From Caryophanales bacterium UBA4951 (GTDB taxonomy: Bacteria > Bacillota_I > Bacilli_A > RFN20 > CAG-826): DNA of 12,965 nucleotides. Below, in pieces: positions 6,489 through 12,965 of the stretch. Positions within the stretch are counted from its first letter, which is position 1; each line of letters begins with the position of its first letter. The DNA lies in contig DHAP01000037.1 in assembly GCA_002397465.1 (NCBI GenBank), forward strand, positions 1 through 12,965, written 5' to 3'. A program made the position numbers and the translations under genes. Below the pieces are notes generated by a model. It did not search any database. It saw nothing but the letters and a program-made list of their open reading frames with translations, and had not been told where the DNA came from.

Positions 6489-7109
6489 ATGGCCATCAAA
6501 TTCATCTATCTCGATATGGGCAGCACCATCACCAATGAGGAACCGCTTGAAGAGCTAAGAATCAAAGAGACTCTTTCCTTTCATCCGGAAGTCTCGCCTG
6601 ACGAGTTCAAATCCACGATGATCAAATACGGGAAAATGAATTTGGATGCCTACCACAAGGCCTGTGACTATTATCGTTTTGAACCAACTCCTTGGAGAGC
6701 GGGCCTGATGCTTGAAACGCTTCAGCCGGGCGTCATAGAAACGTTGGAGGGATTATCCAAGCGTTATCCTTTGGGCTTATTGGCCAACCAGCCGTTAGGA
6801 ACCGAGGGACGTTTAGAGAAACTTGGGGTCAGAAAATACTTCAAAGTGATCATTTCCTCGGCCGAAGAGGGAGTCCATAAACCTGACGACGCTATCTTTG
6901 AATTAGGGATTAAGCGATTCCGTTGCCAAGCAAACGAACTATTGATGGTGGGGGACCGTCTCGACAATGACATCATCCCGTCATTGGAAAACGGATATCA
7001 TGCCTGTTGGCTCAAAAAGGGCTATGGGGCCTATGGCGATTTGTCTTTATTGAAGAAAAAACCCGATTATGTCATAGACGACATATCAGGTCTTTTGAAG
7101 ATACTCTGA
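6489..7109 (+). CDS. HAD-superfamily protein with atypical motif I (D-x-G-x-T)
   Basis: A 206-residue HAD-like protein with a cap inserted after motif I. Motif I reads YLDMGST: nucleophile Asp9 is present, but the second Asp of the phosphatase motif DxDxT is Gly11. Motif II (GLLANQ, about 96-101) has Ala where Ser/Thr is usual. Motif III Lys131 (HKPDD) and motif IV GDRLDND (155-161) are intact and should bind Mg2+. In the family the second Asp is the general acid/base of phosphomonoesterases; it is replaced in phosphonatases, dehalogenases and P-type ATPases. So the protein may act on another substrate class or be catalytically slow. The start is set by the HAD motif, by no other upstream ATG in frame and by a promoter -10 only 6 nt away, so it is probably translated leaderless. 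It stands alone, convergent with the permease gene 11 nt downstream. Confidence 0.85.
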   Translation: MAIKFIYLDMGSTITNEEPLEELRIKETLSFHPEVSPDEFKSTMIKYGKMNLDAYHKACDYYRFEPTPWRAGLMLETLQPGVIETLEGLSKRYPLGLLANQPLGTEGRLEKLGVRKYFKVIISSAEEGVHKPDDAIFELGIKRFRCQANELLMVGDRLDNDIIPSLENGYHACWLKKGYGAYGDLSLLKKKPDYVIDDISGLLKIL

Positions 7110-7113
7110 TTTT
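7085..7113 (+). terminator. Weak candidate terminator at the end of the HAD gene
   Basis: ATCAG (7085-7089) can pair with CTGAT (7106-7110), with an inner TCTT-TTG-AAGA stem, followed by only four T (7110-7113). It overlaps the last codons of the HAD gene. The 11-nt gap to the convergent permease gene leaves no room for a separate terminator. Stem and U-tract are weak. Confidence 0.25.
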
Positions 7114-7120
7114 GGACCGC

Positions 7121-8185
7121 TCAAGAGAATTTGATGGCGTTTAGGATGACGCCGAGGATGGTGGCGGAGAAATAGACGGCGCCCCAAACAATAAAGTCTT
7201 TGGAAGCGAAGGCGATCTTTCGTTTGCTGATGAACAAGATGATGACATAGACGATGGCCAAGACGATGAAGATGATGAAATAGAAGGGGACCTGAGAATA
7301 CCAGAAGGCCAACGTTATGTATTCATAGACCGAGAAGAAGGCGATCTCGACCCAGAAATAGTAGCCGAATATCGAAGTGCTGACCTTACCGGCTTCCTCG
7401 GCCTTCCATCCTTTGAAATGAAAGTAGGCGCCGACCATAAAAGCTAGAGCGACCACGAACGAGAAGAGAACGCTCATCCATTTCTCAAAGTACATGGTAT
7501 TAGTGGCTTCCGTGGGATTGGACAAATAGCTGATGAGATTTTGGATGCCGCTCTCTGGATAGATGTTTTGAAAAAGGGTGAAGAAGAATGGGACATTTTC
7601 TTTTGTGAAAGAAGAAAACGCAGAAGCGAAAAACGAGTAGAAAATAACTGGGACGAAGCTTGAGAAGGCCAGGAACAAAATGGCGTCGAGGCTGTTGTTG
7701 GCGAAATATGAAATGCCGAAGCTAAGACTATAGACGATGAGGATTCCTAAAATGGTAAGCCCCATGCTTCCGAAGACAAGCGAGGCATTCATCCAAAGGC
7801 CTTTGGCCGCGAGCGGTATGATGAAGAAGCCAATGGAAAAAGCGAGCAGGAAGGGAATAATGGCTTCGGCTAACCCCAAGAGATAGTCGCCAAAGAAGAT
7901 GTCGTTGCGGTTGACTGGCAAAGAAAGGTAGATGTCGGTTGAACGCTTATGCCAGATTTTGGAGTGGAAATTGAAAGGCATCATAATCGCGATAGCACTG
8001 GCTAGATAGAAAAGTATCATCGCGAAAGTGTAGGTATTGGAATTAGGTATGTAGGTATTTTCCGTATTGATTGAGGCTGAAAGGCCTATTGCGAAAACGA
8101 TAGGAATGATCAAAGCAATAACGGATATGGTTATGAATAAAGGCAGCGTCCTTTTGATGCTGCACTTCCAATATGACATTCTCAT
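7121..8185 (-). CDS. ABC-2 type permease, YtrC/YtrD-like
   Basis: A 354-residue integral membrane protein with about eight or nine helices, near residues 14-36, 52-72, 102-126, 137-161, 166-190, 237-256, 273-292, 300-319 and 330-350. Residues 74-102 contain HSKIWHKRSTDIYLSLPVNR, the cytosolic segment with S-L-P-V-x-R typical of ABC-2 permeases of the Ytr/bacitracin-type group. The start overlaps the ATPase stop as ATGA, so the two are co-translated. It is the last gene of a gntR-ATPase-permease operon, in which it would form the membrane channel with the ATPase as dimer. In Bacillus the related ytr operon responds to cell-wall antibiotics; the substrate here cannot be told. Another in-frame ATG two codons later is possible. 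The 3' end lies 11 nt from the convergent HAD gene. Confidence 0.82.
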   Translation of the reverse strand: MRMSYWKCSIKRTLPLFITISVIALIIPIVFAIGLSASINTENTYIPNSNTYTFAMILFYLASAIAIMMPFNFHSKIWHKRSTDIYLSLPVNRNDIFFGDYLLGLAEAIIPFLLAFSIGFFIIPLAAKGLWMNASLVFGSMGLTILGILIVYSLSFGISYFANNSLDAILFLAFSSFVPVIFYSFFASAFSSFTKENVPFFFTLFQNIYPESGIQNLISYLSNPTEATNTMYFEKWMSVLFSFVVALAFMVGAYFHFKGWKAEEAGKVSTSIFGYYFWVEIAFFSVYEYITLAFWYSQVPFYFIIFIVLAIVYVIILFISKRKIAFASKDFIVWGAVYFSATILGVILNAIKFS

Positions 8186-9060
8186 TGTTTGGCCTCCGTC
8201 TTATAGATGAACGTCTCTTCCAAAGAAAGCGGGGAGACGTCGATAGCAAGAGGAGAGAACTTCTCAAAGAAGCTCCGGAGAGTTTTTTCATCCCCTTCGC
8301 AGATCAACGTGATAAACCTGCCGTCGACGCTCGAATAGACGATGTTGACTTCTTTGAAGAGAGATATCGGCAGACTTTCTTTGAAAGCCAGGCGTATCTT
8401 GTGGTACTCCTTGCCCTTCTTGGAAGCGTAGATGTTCTCGTCGATTTTCCCGCCATCCACCAGACAGAACGAATCGCAAATATCCTCAAGTTCCCTTAAG
8501 GAATGGGAGGCGATGATGACGGAGCGAGAAGGCTCGGCCCCGATGAATTCGATCAGGCATTTCTTAAAGAGGTCACGGCTTAAGGGATCTAGGCCGTCAA
8601 AAGCCTCATCCAAGAGCAACACCTTGGCGTGGGAGGCAAAGGCAGCGGATAGATAGACCTTCCGCTGCATGCCTTTGGAGAATGAGGAAAGGGTTTTGGT
8701 TGACGTGATTCCGAAATAGAGAAGATATTTTTGGAATTCCTCGCTGGTAAAGGCTGGATAAAAGCACGAGTAGATGGAGACAAGGCTCTTGGTGGTGGCG
8801 CTGTTTCCATAGAATGGCTCATCTGGGAGGAAGAAGATGTTTTTCTTGGCTTCGGGGTTCTCGTATATCGGTTCTCCGTTATAGAGAATCTCCCCTGAGT
8901 TAGGCCTCAAAACTCCTGCGATTAGGCGTAGCAGAGTGCTTTTGCCCGACCCGTTGACGCCGATAAGCCCGGCGATTGAAGAATCTTTGACGGTCGCCGA
9001 GCATTCGCTGATGACCATCTCTTTGCCATAGGATTTAGAGACGTTTTTTATCTCAATCAT
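8182..9060 (-). CDS. ABC transporter ATP-binding protein, YtrB/BcrA-like
   Basis: A 292-residue ATPase subunit. Walker A GVNGSGKS is at 34-41, the signature is the divergent FSKGM (127-131) that is usual for the YtrB/BcrA group, Walker B VLLLDE is at 147-152 and the switch His is His186. The Q-loop position holds Asp (FLPDEP, about 80) where Gln is normal; acidic replacements here occur in related ATPases. Residues 220-292 form a C-terminal extension of unknown role. It is the middle gene of the operon, overlapping gntR by ATGA (9057-9060) and the permease by ATGA (8182-8185). With the permease it should form an exporter or envelope-stress transporter controlled by the upstream GntR protein. 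Confidence 0.9.
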   Translation of the reverse strand: MIEIKNVSKSYGKEMVISECSATVKDSSIAGLIGVNGSGKSTLLRLIAGVLRPNSGEILYNGEPIYENPEAKKNIFFLPDEPFYGNSATTKSLVSIYSCFYPAFTSEEFQKYLLYFGITSTKTLSSFSKGMQRKVYLSAAFASHAKVLLLDEAFDGLDPLSRDLFKKCLIEFIGAEPSRSVIIASHSLRELEDICDSFCLVDGGKIDENIYASKKGKEYHKIRLAFKESLPISLFKEVNIVYSSVDGRFITLICEGDEKTLRSFFEKFSPLAIDVSPLSLEETFIYKTEAKQ

Positions 9061-9407
9061 TTTTTATCCTCCCCATCGGCTTCGTTAATCAGCTTAATCA
9101 TCTTATCTTTAGAAAGTCCGTTATCCATATACTTTTTTGCCAGCGTTTTGAATTCCTCTTCGGTCCCGCTTTTTTTGATGGCCCCAACAAAAACGCCTTT
9201 TTTGGGGATCGAGGTGACATATTTCTTCTCAATTAGTTCATCATAGGCGCGGGCAACGGTGTTGGGATTGATGGACAAGGAAAGAGCGAGCTCCCGGACA
9301 GACGGAAGCTTATCGCCTTCGCTTAGGATCCCTGAGTCAATATATGATGATATGGAATCCACGATTTCCTCGAAGATTGATTTTTTACCCGTTAAAAAGA
9401 TTTGCAT
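9057..9407 (-). CDS. GntR-family regulator, YtrA subfamily
   Basis: A 116-residue repressor with only the winged-helix domain and a short C-terminal dimerisation tail, the hallmark of the YtrA subfamily. Residues about 10-75 match the GntR fold: IVDSISSYIDSGILSEGDKL, then LPSVRELA, then INPNTVARAYDELI and the wing ending KKGVFVG. Residues 80-116 are a charged helical tail. It heads the operon with the ATPase and permease, as ytrA does in Bacillus-type loci. No Shine-Dalgarno precedes the ATG: the 18 nt upstream are ACTGTA-type repeats, so initiation is atypical. Candidate operator and promoter lie at 9408-9454, a region shared with the divergent transporter gene at 9476, which it may also control. 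Confidence 0.9.
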   Translation of the reverse strand: MQIFLTGKKSIFEEIVDSISSYIDSGILSEGDKLPSVRELALSLSINPNTVARAYDELIEKKYVTSIPKKGVFVGAIKKSGTEEEFKTLAKKYMDNGLSKDKMIKLINEADGEDKK

Positions 9408-9431
9408 ACTGTATTAACTGTACTAATATTA
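9408..9431. promoter_or_regulatory. Tandem 9-bp repeats plus palindrome, candidate GntR/YtrA operator
   Basis: ACTGTATTA (9408-9416) and ACTGTACTA (9417-9425) are head-to-tail copies differing at one base. They run into TAATATTA (9424-9431), an 8-bp palindrome that can act as -10 on both strands. An inverted pair TATTA-N7-TAATA (9412-9428) is also present. The array covers the entire gntR leader and predicted transcription start, so a GntR protein bound here would block its own operon and probably affect the divergent one. Confidence 0.55.
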
Positions 9432-9454
9432 ATCTCATCCATGCCACATGGCAA
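9426..9454 (-). promoter_or_regulatory. Candidate promoter of the gntR-ABC operon
   Basis: On the minus strand TTGCCA (9454-9449) is one base from the -35 consensus. After 17 bp comes TAATAT (9431-9426), a four-of-six -10. Transcription would begin near 9419, giving a leader of about 12 nt without Shine-Dalgarno. The -10 is part of a palindrome, so the divergent gene may use the same bases on the other strand. Confidence 0.5.
9439..9453. repeat. Nested small inverted repeats in the divergent promoter region
   Basis: CCATG-CCA-CATGG (9439-9451) overlaps TGCCA-CA-TGGCA (9442-9453), both perfect with 5-bp arms. They overlap the -35 of the gntR promoter and lie in the leader of the divergent transporter gene, so they could be a second protein site or a small mRNA hairpin. 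Short enough to be chance. Confidence 0.35.
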
Positions 9455-9475
9455 GGAATTGTGGGGGCTCAATAA

Positions 9476-11908
9476 ATGATAGAACTAAAACACGTAACCA
9501 AAACGTATCACATCAAGAATGCGCCATCAGTCAAAGCACTTGATGACGTCAGCGTCACTTTCGGGGAGAAAGGACTTGTCTTCATCCTTGGGAAAAGCGG
9601 GGCTGGCAAAAGCACGATGCTCAACGTCATCGGCGGGCTCGACCGCATCGATTCGGGCGACATCGTTATCATGGGCAAATCCAGCCATGACTTCAGCCAA
9701 TCGGATTTCGACAGTTATCGAAACACTTTCTTGGGGTTCATCTTCCAGGAATACAACATTCTCAACGAGTTCACGGTTGGCGACAACATCGCTTTGGCCA
9801 TGCAGCTTCAGGGATTGAAAGGCGAGAAAAAAGACGTGGAGGAGATCCTTGATGAAGTGGACCTCCATGGCTTAGCCGATCGCAAACCGAATCAGCTTTC
9901 GGGTGGCCAAAAACAAAGGGTTGCCATCGCTAGGGCCCTCATCAAGAAGCCTCAGATCATCATGGCGGATGAGCCAACCGGCGCCCTTGATAGCAAAACT
10001 GGCATCCAGATTTTCGATACACTTAAGAAATTGGCCGAGACACACTTGGTCATCGTCGTCTCCCATGATAGGGATTTCGCCGAATATTATGGCGACCGCG
10101 TCATCGAGATGAAGGATGGAAAGATCATCAGCGACATCAGCAAGACGACCACTCCGGCTAGGACGACCGACACAGGGATGAAGCTCATCGGAAACAGCAT
10201 TATCTCCATAAAACCCGGGTATTCCTTAAACAAAAGTGACGTCGATTTGATCAATGAATATCTCAAAAAAGCCGACAAAGAGGCTATTATCTCCATCGAC
10301 AACAAAGCCAACACGGCGGTCAAGTCAACCGCGAAAATAGATGATAACGGCGAGGTTGGCATCTTCAACGCGACTTCGGAAAAAGACATCGGAGCCAAGG
10401 ATTATGATTCCTCTTCCTTCAAGATGAAGAAGAGCAGACTGCCTTTCAGAAGCAGCCTCAAGATCGCCCTTTCTTCCATGAAGAGCAAACCCTTCAGATT
10501 GATCGTGACGGCCATCCTTTCGGTGGCTTCTCTTACGATGTTTGGCATCGCCGACACTTTGTCGGGTTTCTCCTCACATGACGTTTTCACTTCCTCGTAT
10601 GCCTCAAATGGTCTCAAATACACCATCATGCAGAAAGACGACGACCGCAAAGCGTCAGCCGGTTTCAACGTCTTTTCCGAGCAAGAGGTCAGTGATCTGA
10701 ACTCCAAATACGGGACTGACCTTATTTTGGCCACCGATTCCGAAAAGCTCTCAAGTTACAACCAATCCATGAATGTGGTGAGCCATATCGGGCAACCTGC
10801 CTCAAACGACCTGCTGGATTCCTATTTATATTCGTCGATGTCTAATAATAATTTGTTGGTGAACGTCCCATCGTCAAGTTCATATTTCTCTCTTCTCGCC
10901 GGCAAGATGCCATCCAATGACGATGAGATCCTCATCACCGACTGGCGATACATGAGCTATAGGAAATATGGCTTTGTCAATAATGGCACGACGCTTTATC
11001 AAGGGTCCGAACTTAGCGATTACGACACCTTTCTTGGCAAGAACCTCTACATTAGTTTCAACTCGATTGGAATGACAAGCGGGTCCACTAGCGAAAGCAA
11101 AGACTTCAAGATAGTGGGCATCATCGACACGGGCTTTGAGTCTCTTGGCTTCAGAGGCCTCGAAGGAAAGACGTACGCCATGCTTTCAAGCGACACATCC
11201 TTATATTCCCTTTATACAAGTTTTGGAAACTACGCGAACACCAACGGAGTCATCGTGGCTGGCAGCTCTTCTTTTATCTCAACGCTCATCTCGATGTCTG
11301 ATTCCTCGGTAGGGAACGGAATATACACTTCCGCTCTTTGCACCCTTGGTGGTGACAGGACGAAAATAGGCAACCTCTACGATCTTATTCAAGGTAACAA
11401 AAACGTCCACGAATACTACACGAATTACATTTACAGGCCTAACGATAATGTCTTTTCGAGCGTTTCCTCTTTGACTTATGCCATCTCTAGCCAAAAGACC
11501 GTCTTCCTTTATATCGGCCTTGGAGTCGGCTTCTTCGCCGCTCTCCTCATGGCGACCTTTATCGCTTCATCCATCAGCTACAAGAAACGTGAAATCGGAA
11601 TATTGAGGGCAGTGGGGGCCCGCGGCATGGATATCTATGGCATCTTCTTGAACGAAGCCATCATCATATCTCTATTTGACGCGGTCCTCGGCATTATCTT
11701 TGCCTCTATGTCCTCCTCGGGGCTCAACGACATGCTCTACTCAACTTTAGGAACCTTGATCGGAACGCACATCGACCTCTTCAGCTTCGGCATAAGGCAG
11801 GTGCTCGTCGTTCTTGGGGTGGCCATTCTCACCGCGGCCGTCTCGTCGTTCCTACCATGTTTCTTCATCTCCACTAAAAAGCCGATTGACTCCATCAATG
11901 GCAGATGA
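9476..11908 (+). CDS. MacB-like ABC transporter, ATPase fused to FtsX-type permease
   Basis: An 810-residue protein. Residues 1-225 are an ATPase of the MacB/LolD type: Walker A GKSGAGKS (39-46), Gln91, LSGGQ (141-145), Walker B IIMADE (161-166), His197. Residues 226-335 are a polar cytosolic linker. One helix follows at about 341-362, then a Ser/Tyr/Asn-rich extracellular domain (about 365-670), then three helices (about 675-698, 725-745, 775-796) with the FtsX-type YKKREIGILRAVGARG segment between the first two. Four helices with a large outer domain match MacB rather than the ten-helix BceB. Such mechanotransmission transporters commonly act on peptides, lipoproteins or envelope signals. 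The start fits the usual MIELKHVTKTY opening; the ribosome site is an atypical GGGGG 8 nt upstream. It diverges from gntR over a 68-bp region and is followed after 25 nt by a small membrane protein, probably in one operon. Confidence 0.9.
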   Translation: MIELKHVTKTYHIKNAPSVKALDDVSVTFGEKGLVFILGKSGAGKSTMLNVIGGLDRIDSGDIVIMGKSSHDFSQSDFDSYRNTFLGFIFQEYNILNEFTVGDNIALAMQLQGLKGEKKDVEEILDEVDLHGLADRKPNQLSGGQKQRVAIARALIKKPQIIMADEPTGALDSKTGIQIFDTLKKLAETHLVIVVSHDRDFAEYYGDRVIEMKDGKIISDISKTTTPARTTDTGMKLIGNSIISIKPGYSLNKSDVDLINEYLKKADKEAIISIDNKANTAVKSTAKIDDNGEVGIFNATSEKDIGAKDYDSSSFKMKKSRLPFRSSLKIALSSMKSKPFRLIVTAILSVASLTMFGIADTLSGFSSHDVFTSSYASNGLKYTIMQKDDDRKASAGFNVFSEQEVSDLNSKYGTDLILATDSEKLSSYNQSMNVVSHIGQPASNDLLDSYLYSSMSNNNLLVNVPSSSSYFSLLAGKMPSNDDEILITDWRYMSYRKYGFVNNGTTLYQGSELSDYDTFLGKNLYISFNSIGMTSGSTSESKDFKIVGIIDTGFESLGFRGLEGKTYAMLSSDTSLYSLYTSFGNYANTNGVIVAGSSSFISTLISMSDSSVGNGIYTSALCTLGGDRTKIGNLYDLIQGNKNVHEYYTNYIYRPNDNVFSSVSSLTYAISSQKTVFLYIGLGVGFFAALLMATFIASSISYKKREIGILRAVGARGMDIYGIFLNEAIIISLFDAVLGIIFASMSSSGLNDMLYSTLGTLIGTHIDLFSFGIRQVLVVLGVAILTAAVSSFLPCFFISTKKPIDSINGR

Positions 11909-11933
11909 GTAATCTATTAGCCAAGAGGGATTT

Positions 11934-12353
11934 ATGAAGAAAACACTAGGCAAGATATTCCTGATACTCGGAAGCGCCCTCTTCATCGTCTACGCTTTCT
12001 ATTCGGCTATCAATCTGATTATCGGACTGGTAAGAAATCCATCGTTATACCTAACGAGCTATGCGGCCATTACCTCTTTTGCCATCTCTATTTTGTGGAT
12101 TGTCATCGACGTGGTCGCGGCCTTGTGGGGATTTGATTATTCCTTCAAGAACAAGAACAAAACCTATGTCGCCGCGTTCTCTTACGTGATTCTTATCCTT
12201 TTCATCGTCAACCTTGTCTATGACTTCTATAGAGTGGTCTCAAACGGGGCTTGGAGCGATGCCTGGACGATTTTTTCAGGTCTAGTTTATGGCGGCATCG
12301 CCGGAGTGTTTTATTGCCTTGGCTATTTCCTAGAAGCCAAAAAGATCAGATAA
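11934..12353 (+). CDS. Small four-helix membrane protein, function unknown
   Basis: A 139-residue hydrophobic protein with four predicted helices at about residues 7-32, 42-66, 78-98 and 110-133. There are basic cytosolic ends (KK at 2-3, KNKNK around 72-76, KKIR at the C-terminus), which suggests both termini inside. No cleavable signal peptide or known motif is recognised. AGAGGG lies 4-9 nt before the ATG. It follows the MacB-like gene by 25 nt on the same strand with no terminator between them, so it is probably its co-transcribed partner, perhaps an accessory subunit or immunity-like protein; that is inference from position only. Confidence 0.75.
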   Translation: MKKTLGKIFLILGSALFIVYAFYSAINLIIGLVRNPSLYLTSYAAITSFAISILWIVIDVVAALWGFDYSFKNKNKTYVAAFSYVILILFIVNLVYDFYRVVSNGAWSDAWTIFSGLVYGGIAGVFYCLGYFLEAKKIR

Positions 12354-12367
12354 AGAGCAAGTTTCCT

Positions 12368-12395
12368 TTGAGATATTCTTTCTTTGTTTTATCCT
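12368..12395 (+). promoter_or_regulatory. Candidate promoter of the acetyltransferase gene, predicting a leaderless transcript
   Basis: TTGAGA (12368-12373), one base from consensus, is followed after 16 bp by TATCCT (12390-12395), four of six. As with the HAD gene, exactly 6 nt separate the -10 from the ATG (12402), so the transcript would begin at or next to the start codon. No Shine-Dalgarno is present. Confidence 0.45.
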
Positions 12396-12401
12396 TTTAG
12401 C

Positions 12402-12965
12402 ATGAACGCAGAAATTGACGTAACAAATATTCAAATAGAGACATCGCGTCTGATCTTAAGGCCCTTCAAGGAAAGCGACCTCGATGATTTTTATCGATAC
12501 GCCAAAGTCCCTGGGGTTGGCGAATGCGCTGGCTGGCCTCACCATGAGAGCGTCGATACGAGCAAAATGATCCTTGACAAGTTCATCAATGAGAAGAAGA
12601 CCTTCGCCATCGCCGAAAAAGAAAGCTCACGCGTCGTCGGAAGCATCGGCCTTGAGCCGGAACGATGCGATTTGCCAGAGGCTTTCTCTTCCATCAAAGG
12701 AAGGGAAATCGGCTATGTCCTAGCCAAAGACAAATGGGGCAACGGCTATATGAGCGAGGCGGTCAAAGCCCTTATTTCATATTGCTTCTCAACCCTCGGG
12801 TATGACTTTCTTTTATGCGGCCACTTTTACGATAACTACCGCTCCGAGAGGGTCATCGTCAAAAACGGTTTCGTCTTCCTGAAAGACATCATGTACGAGA
12901 CGGTGATGGGTGAGGTTAAGCCGACAAGGCTCTACTATCTGGCCAATCCATTGAAAAAAATAAAC
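12402..12965 (+). CDS. GNAT-family N-acetyltransferase, RimJ/RimL type (3' end cut by the window)
   Basis: An open frame of 188 codons from ATG to the window edge with no stop, so the gene is incomplete here by only a few residues if it has family length. The opening IETSRLILRPFKESDLDDF (12-30) is the standard start of RimJ/RimL-like acetyltransferases. REIGYVLAKDKWGNGYMSEA (101-120) is strand beta-4 plus the acetyl-CoA pyrophosphate loop (motif A, here W-G-N-G-Y-M-S-E-A). NYRSERVIVKNGF (145-157) is the motif B region with the usual N-x-x-S and K-x-G-F. The family transfers acetyl from acetyl-CoA to an amine: protein N-termini, antibiotics or small metabolites; this member's acceptor is unknown. 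ATG 12402 is the only good start: an in-frame TGA lies 33 nt upstream and the only intervening alternative is a TTG. It lies 48 nt after the small membrane protein, with its own putative promoter. Confidence 0.88.
   Translation, partial: MNAEIDVTNIQIETSRLILRPFKESDLDDFYRYAKVPGVGECAGWPHHESVDTSKMILDKFINEKKTFAIAEKESSRVVGSIGLEPERCDLPEAFSSIKGREIGYVLAKDKWGNGYMSEAVKALISYCFSTLGYDFLLCGHFYDNYRSERVIVKNGFVFLKDIMYETVMGEVKPTRLYYLANPLKKIN

Noticed and set aside
9527..9868. A 113-residue minus-strand open frame next to gntR
   Set aside because: It is antisense to the Walker A to Q-loop region of the MacB-like gene; no start signal.
11909..11933. Terminator between the MacB-like gene and the small membrane protein
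   Set aside because: The 25-nt gap shows no stem or T-run.
12354..12401. Terminator after the small membrane protein
   Set aside because: T-rich tracts are present but I find no stem of useful length before them.

Overview
This window reads as a chromosomal segment of a low-to-mid GC Gram-positive bacterium. The evidence is Shine-Dalgarno-led genes in tight ATGA-overlapping operons, a Gram-positive style lipoprotein with a Ser/Thr linker, and YtrA/YtrB-type and heterodimeric exporters typical of Bacillota. TGA is a genuine stop for several genes and TGG encodes Trp, so the code is the standard one and not that of Mycoplasma. A gut-type member of the Bacilli (Erysipelotrichales or an RF39/RFN20-like lineage) would fit, but this is inference from general resemblance. 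The window has no rRNA, tRNA, CRISPR array, insertion sequence or phage gene that I can see, and no gene-free stretch longer than about 260 bp.

Layout, left to right. A TetR-type repressor gene (minus) starts at 505, with paired palindromes over its own promoter. It diverges from a lipoprotein gene (707-2032, plus) encoding a Ser/Thr-rich linker and a probable right-handed beta-helix. A bidirectional terminator at 2053-2096 separates this from a minus-strand operon marR - ABC exporter A - ABC exporter B (6231 down to 2094). The two half-transporters overlap by ATGA and form a heterodimer with one degenerate and one canonical ATP site. The second half-transporter carries a one-base frameshift close to its N-terminus, at a run of five G/C. 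The marR promoter has two 13-bp palindromes spaced exactly two helical turns apart. A HAD-family gene (6489-7109, plus) follows and appears to be leaderless. It converges on a second minus-strand operon, gntR(ytrA-like) - ABC ATPase (ytrB-like) - ABC-2 permease (9407 down to 7121), whose genes overlap by 4 nt. Divergent from gntR is a large MacB-like ATPase-FtsX fusion (9476-11908, plus) followed by a small four-helix membrane protein (11934-12353). The window ends inside a GNAT acetyltransferase gene (12402 to the edge), also apparently leaderless.

Functionally this is an envelope/export neighbourhood. Three ABC systems of different architecture are present, two of them with a dedicated repressor gene at the head of the operon (MarR, GntR) and the third divergent from gntR, so that both may respond to one operator region. 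Such sets usually deal with antimicrobial peptides, drugs or cell-envelope stress, but no substrate can be read from the sequence. I do not see a clearly new multi-gene system. The most notable items are the exporter frameshift, the palindromic operator arrays, the two putative leaderless genes with identical -10 to ATG spacing, and the non-standard catalytic motif of the HAD protein.
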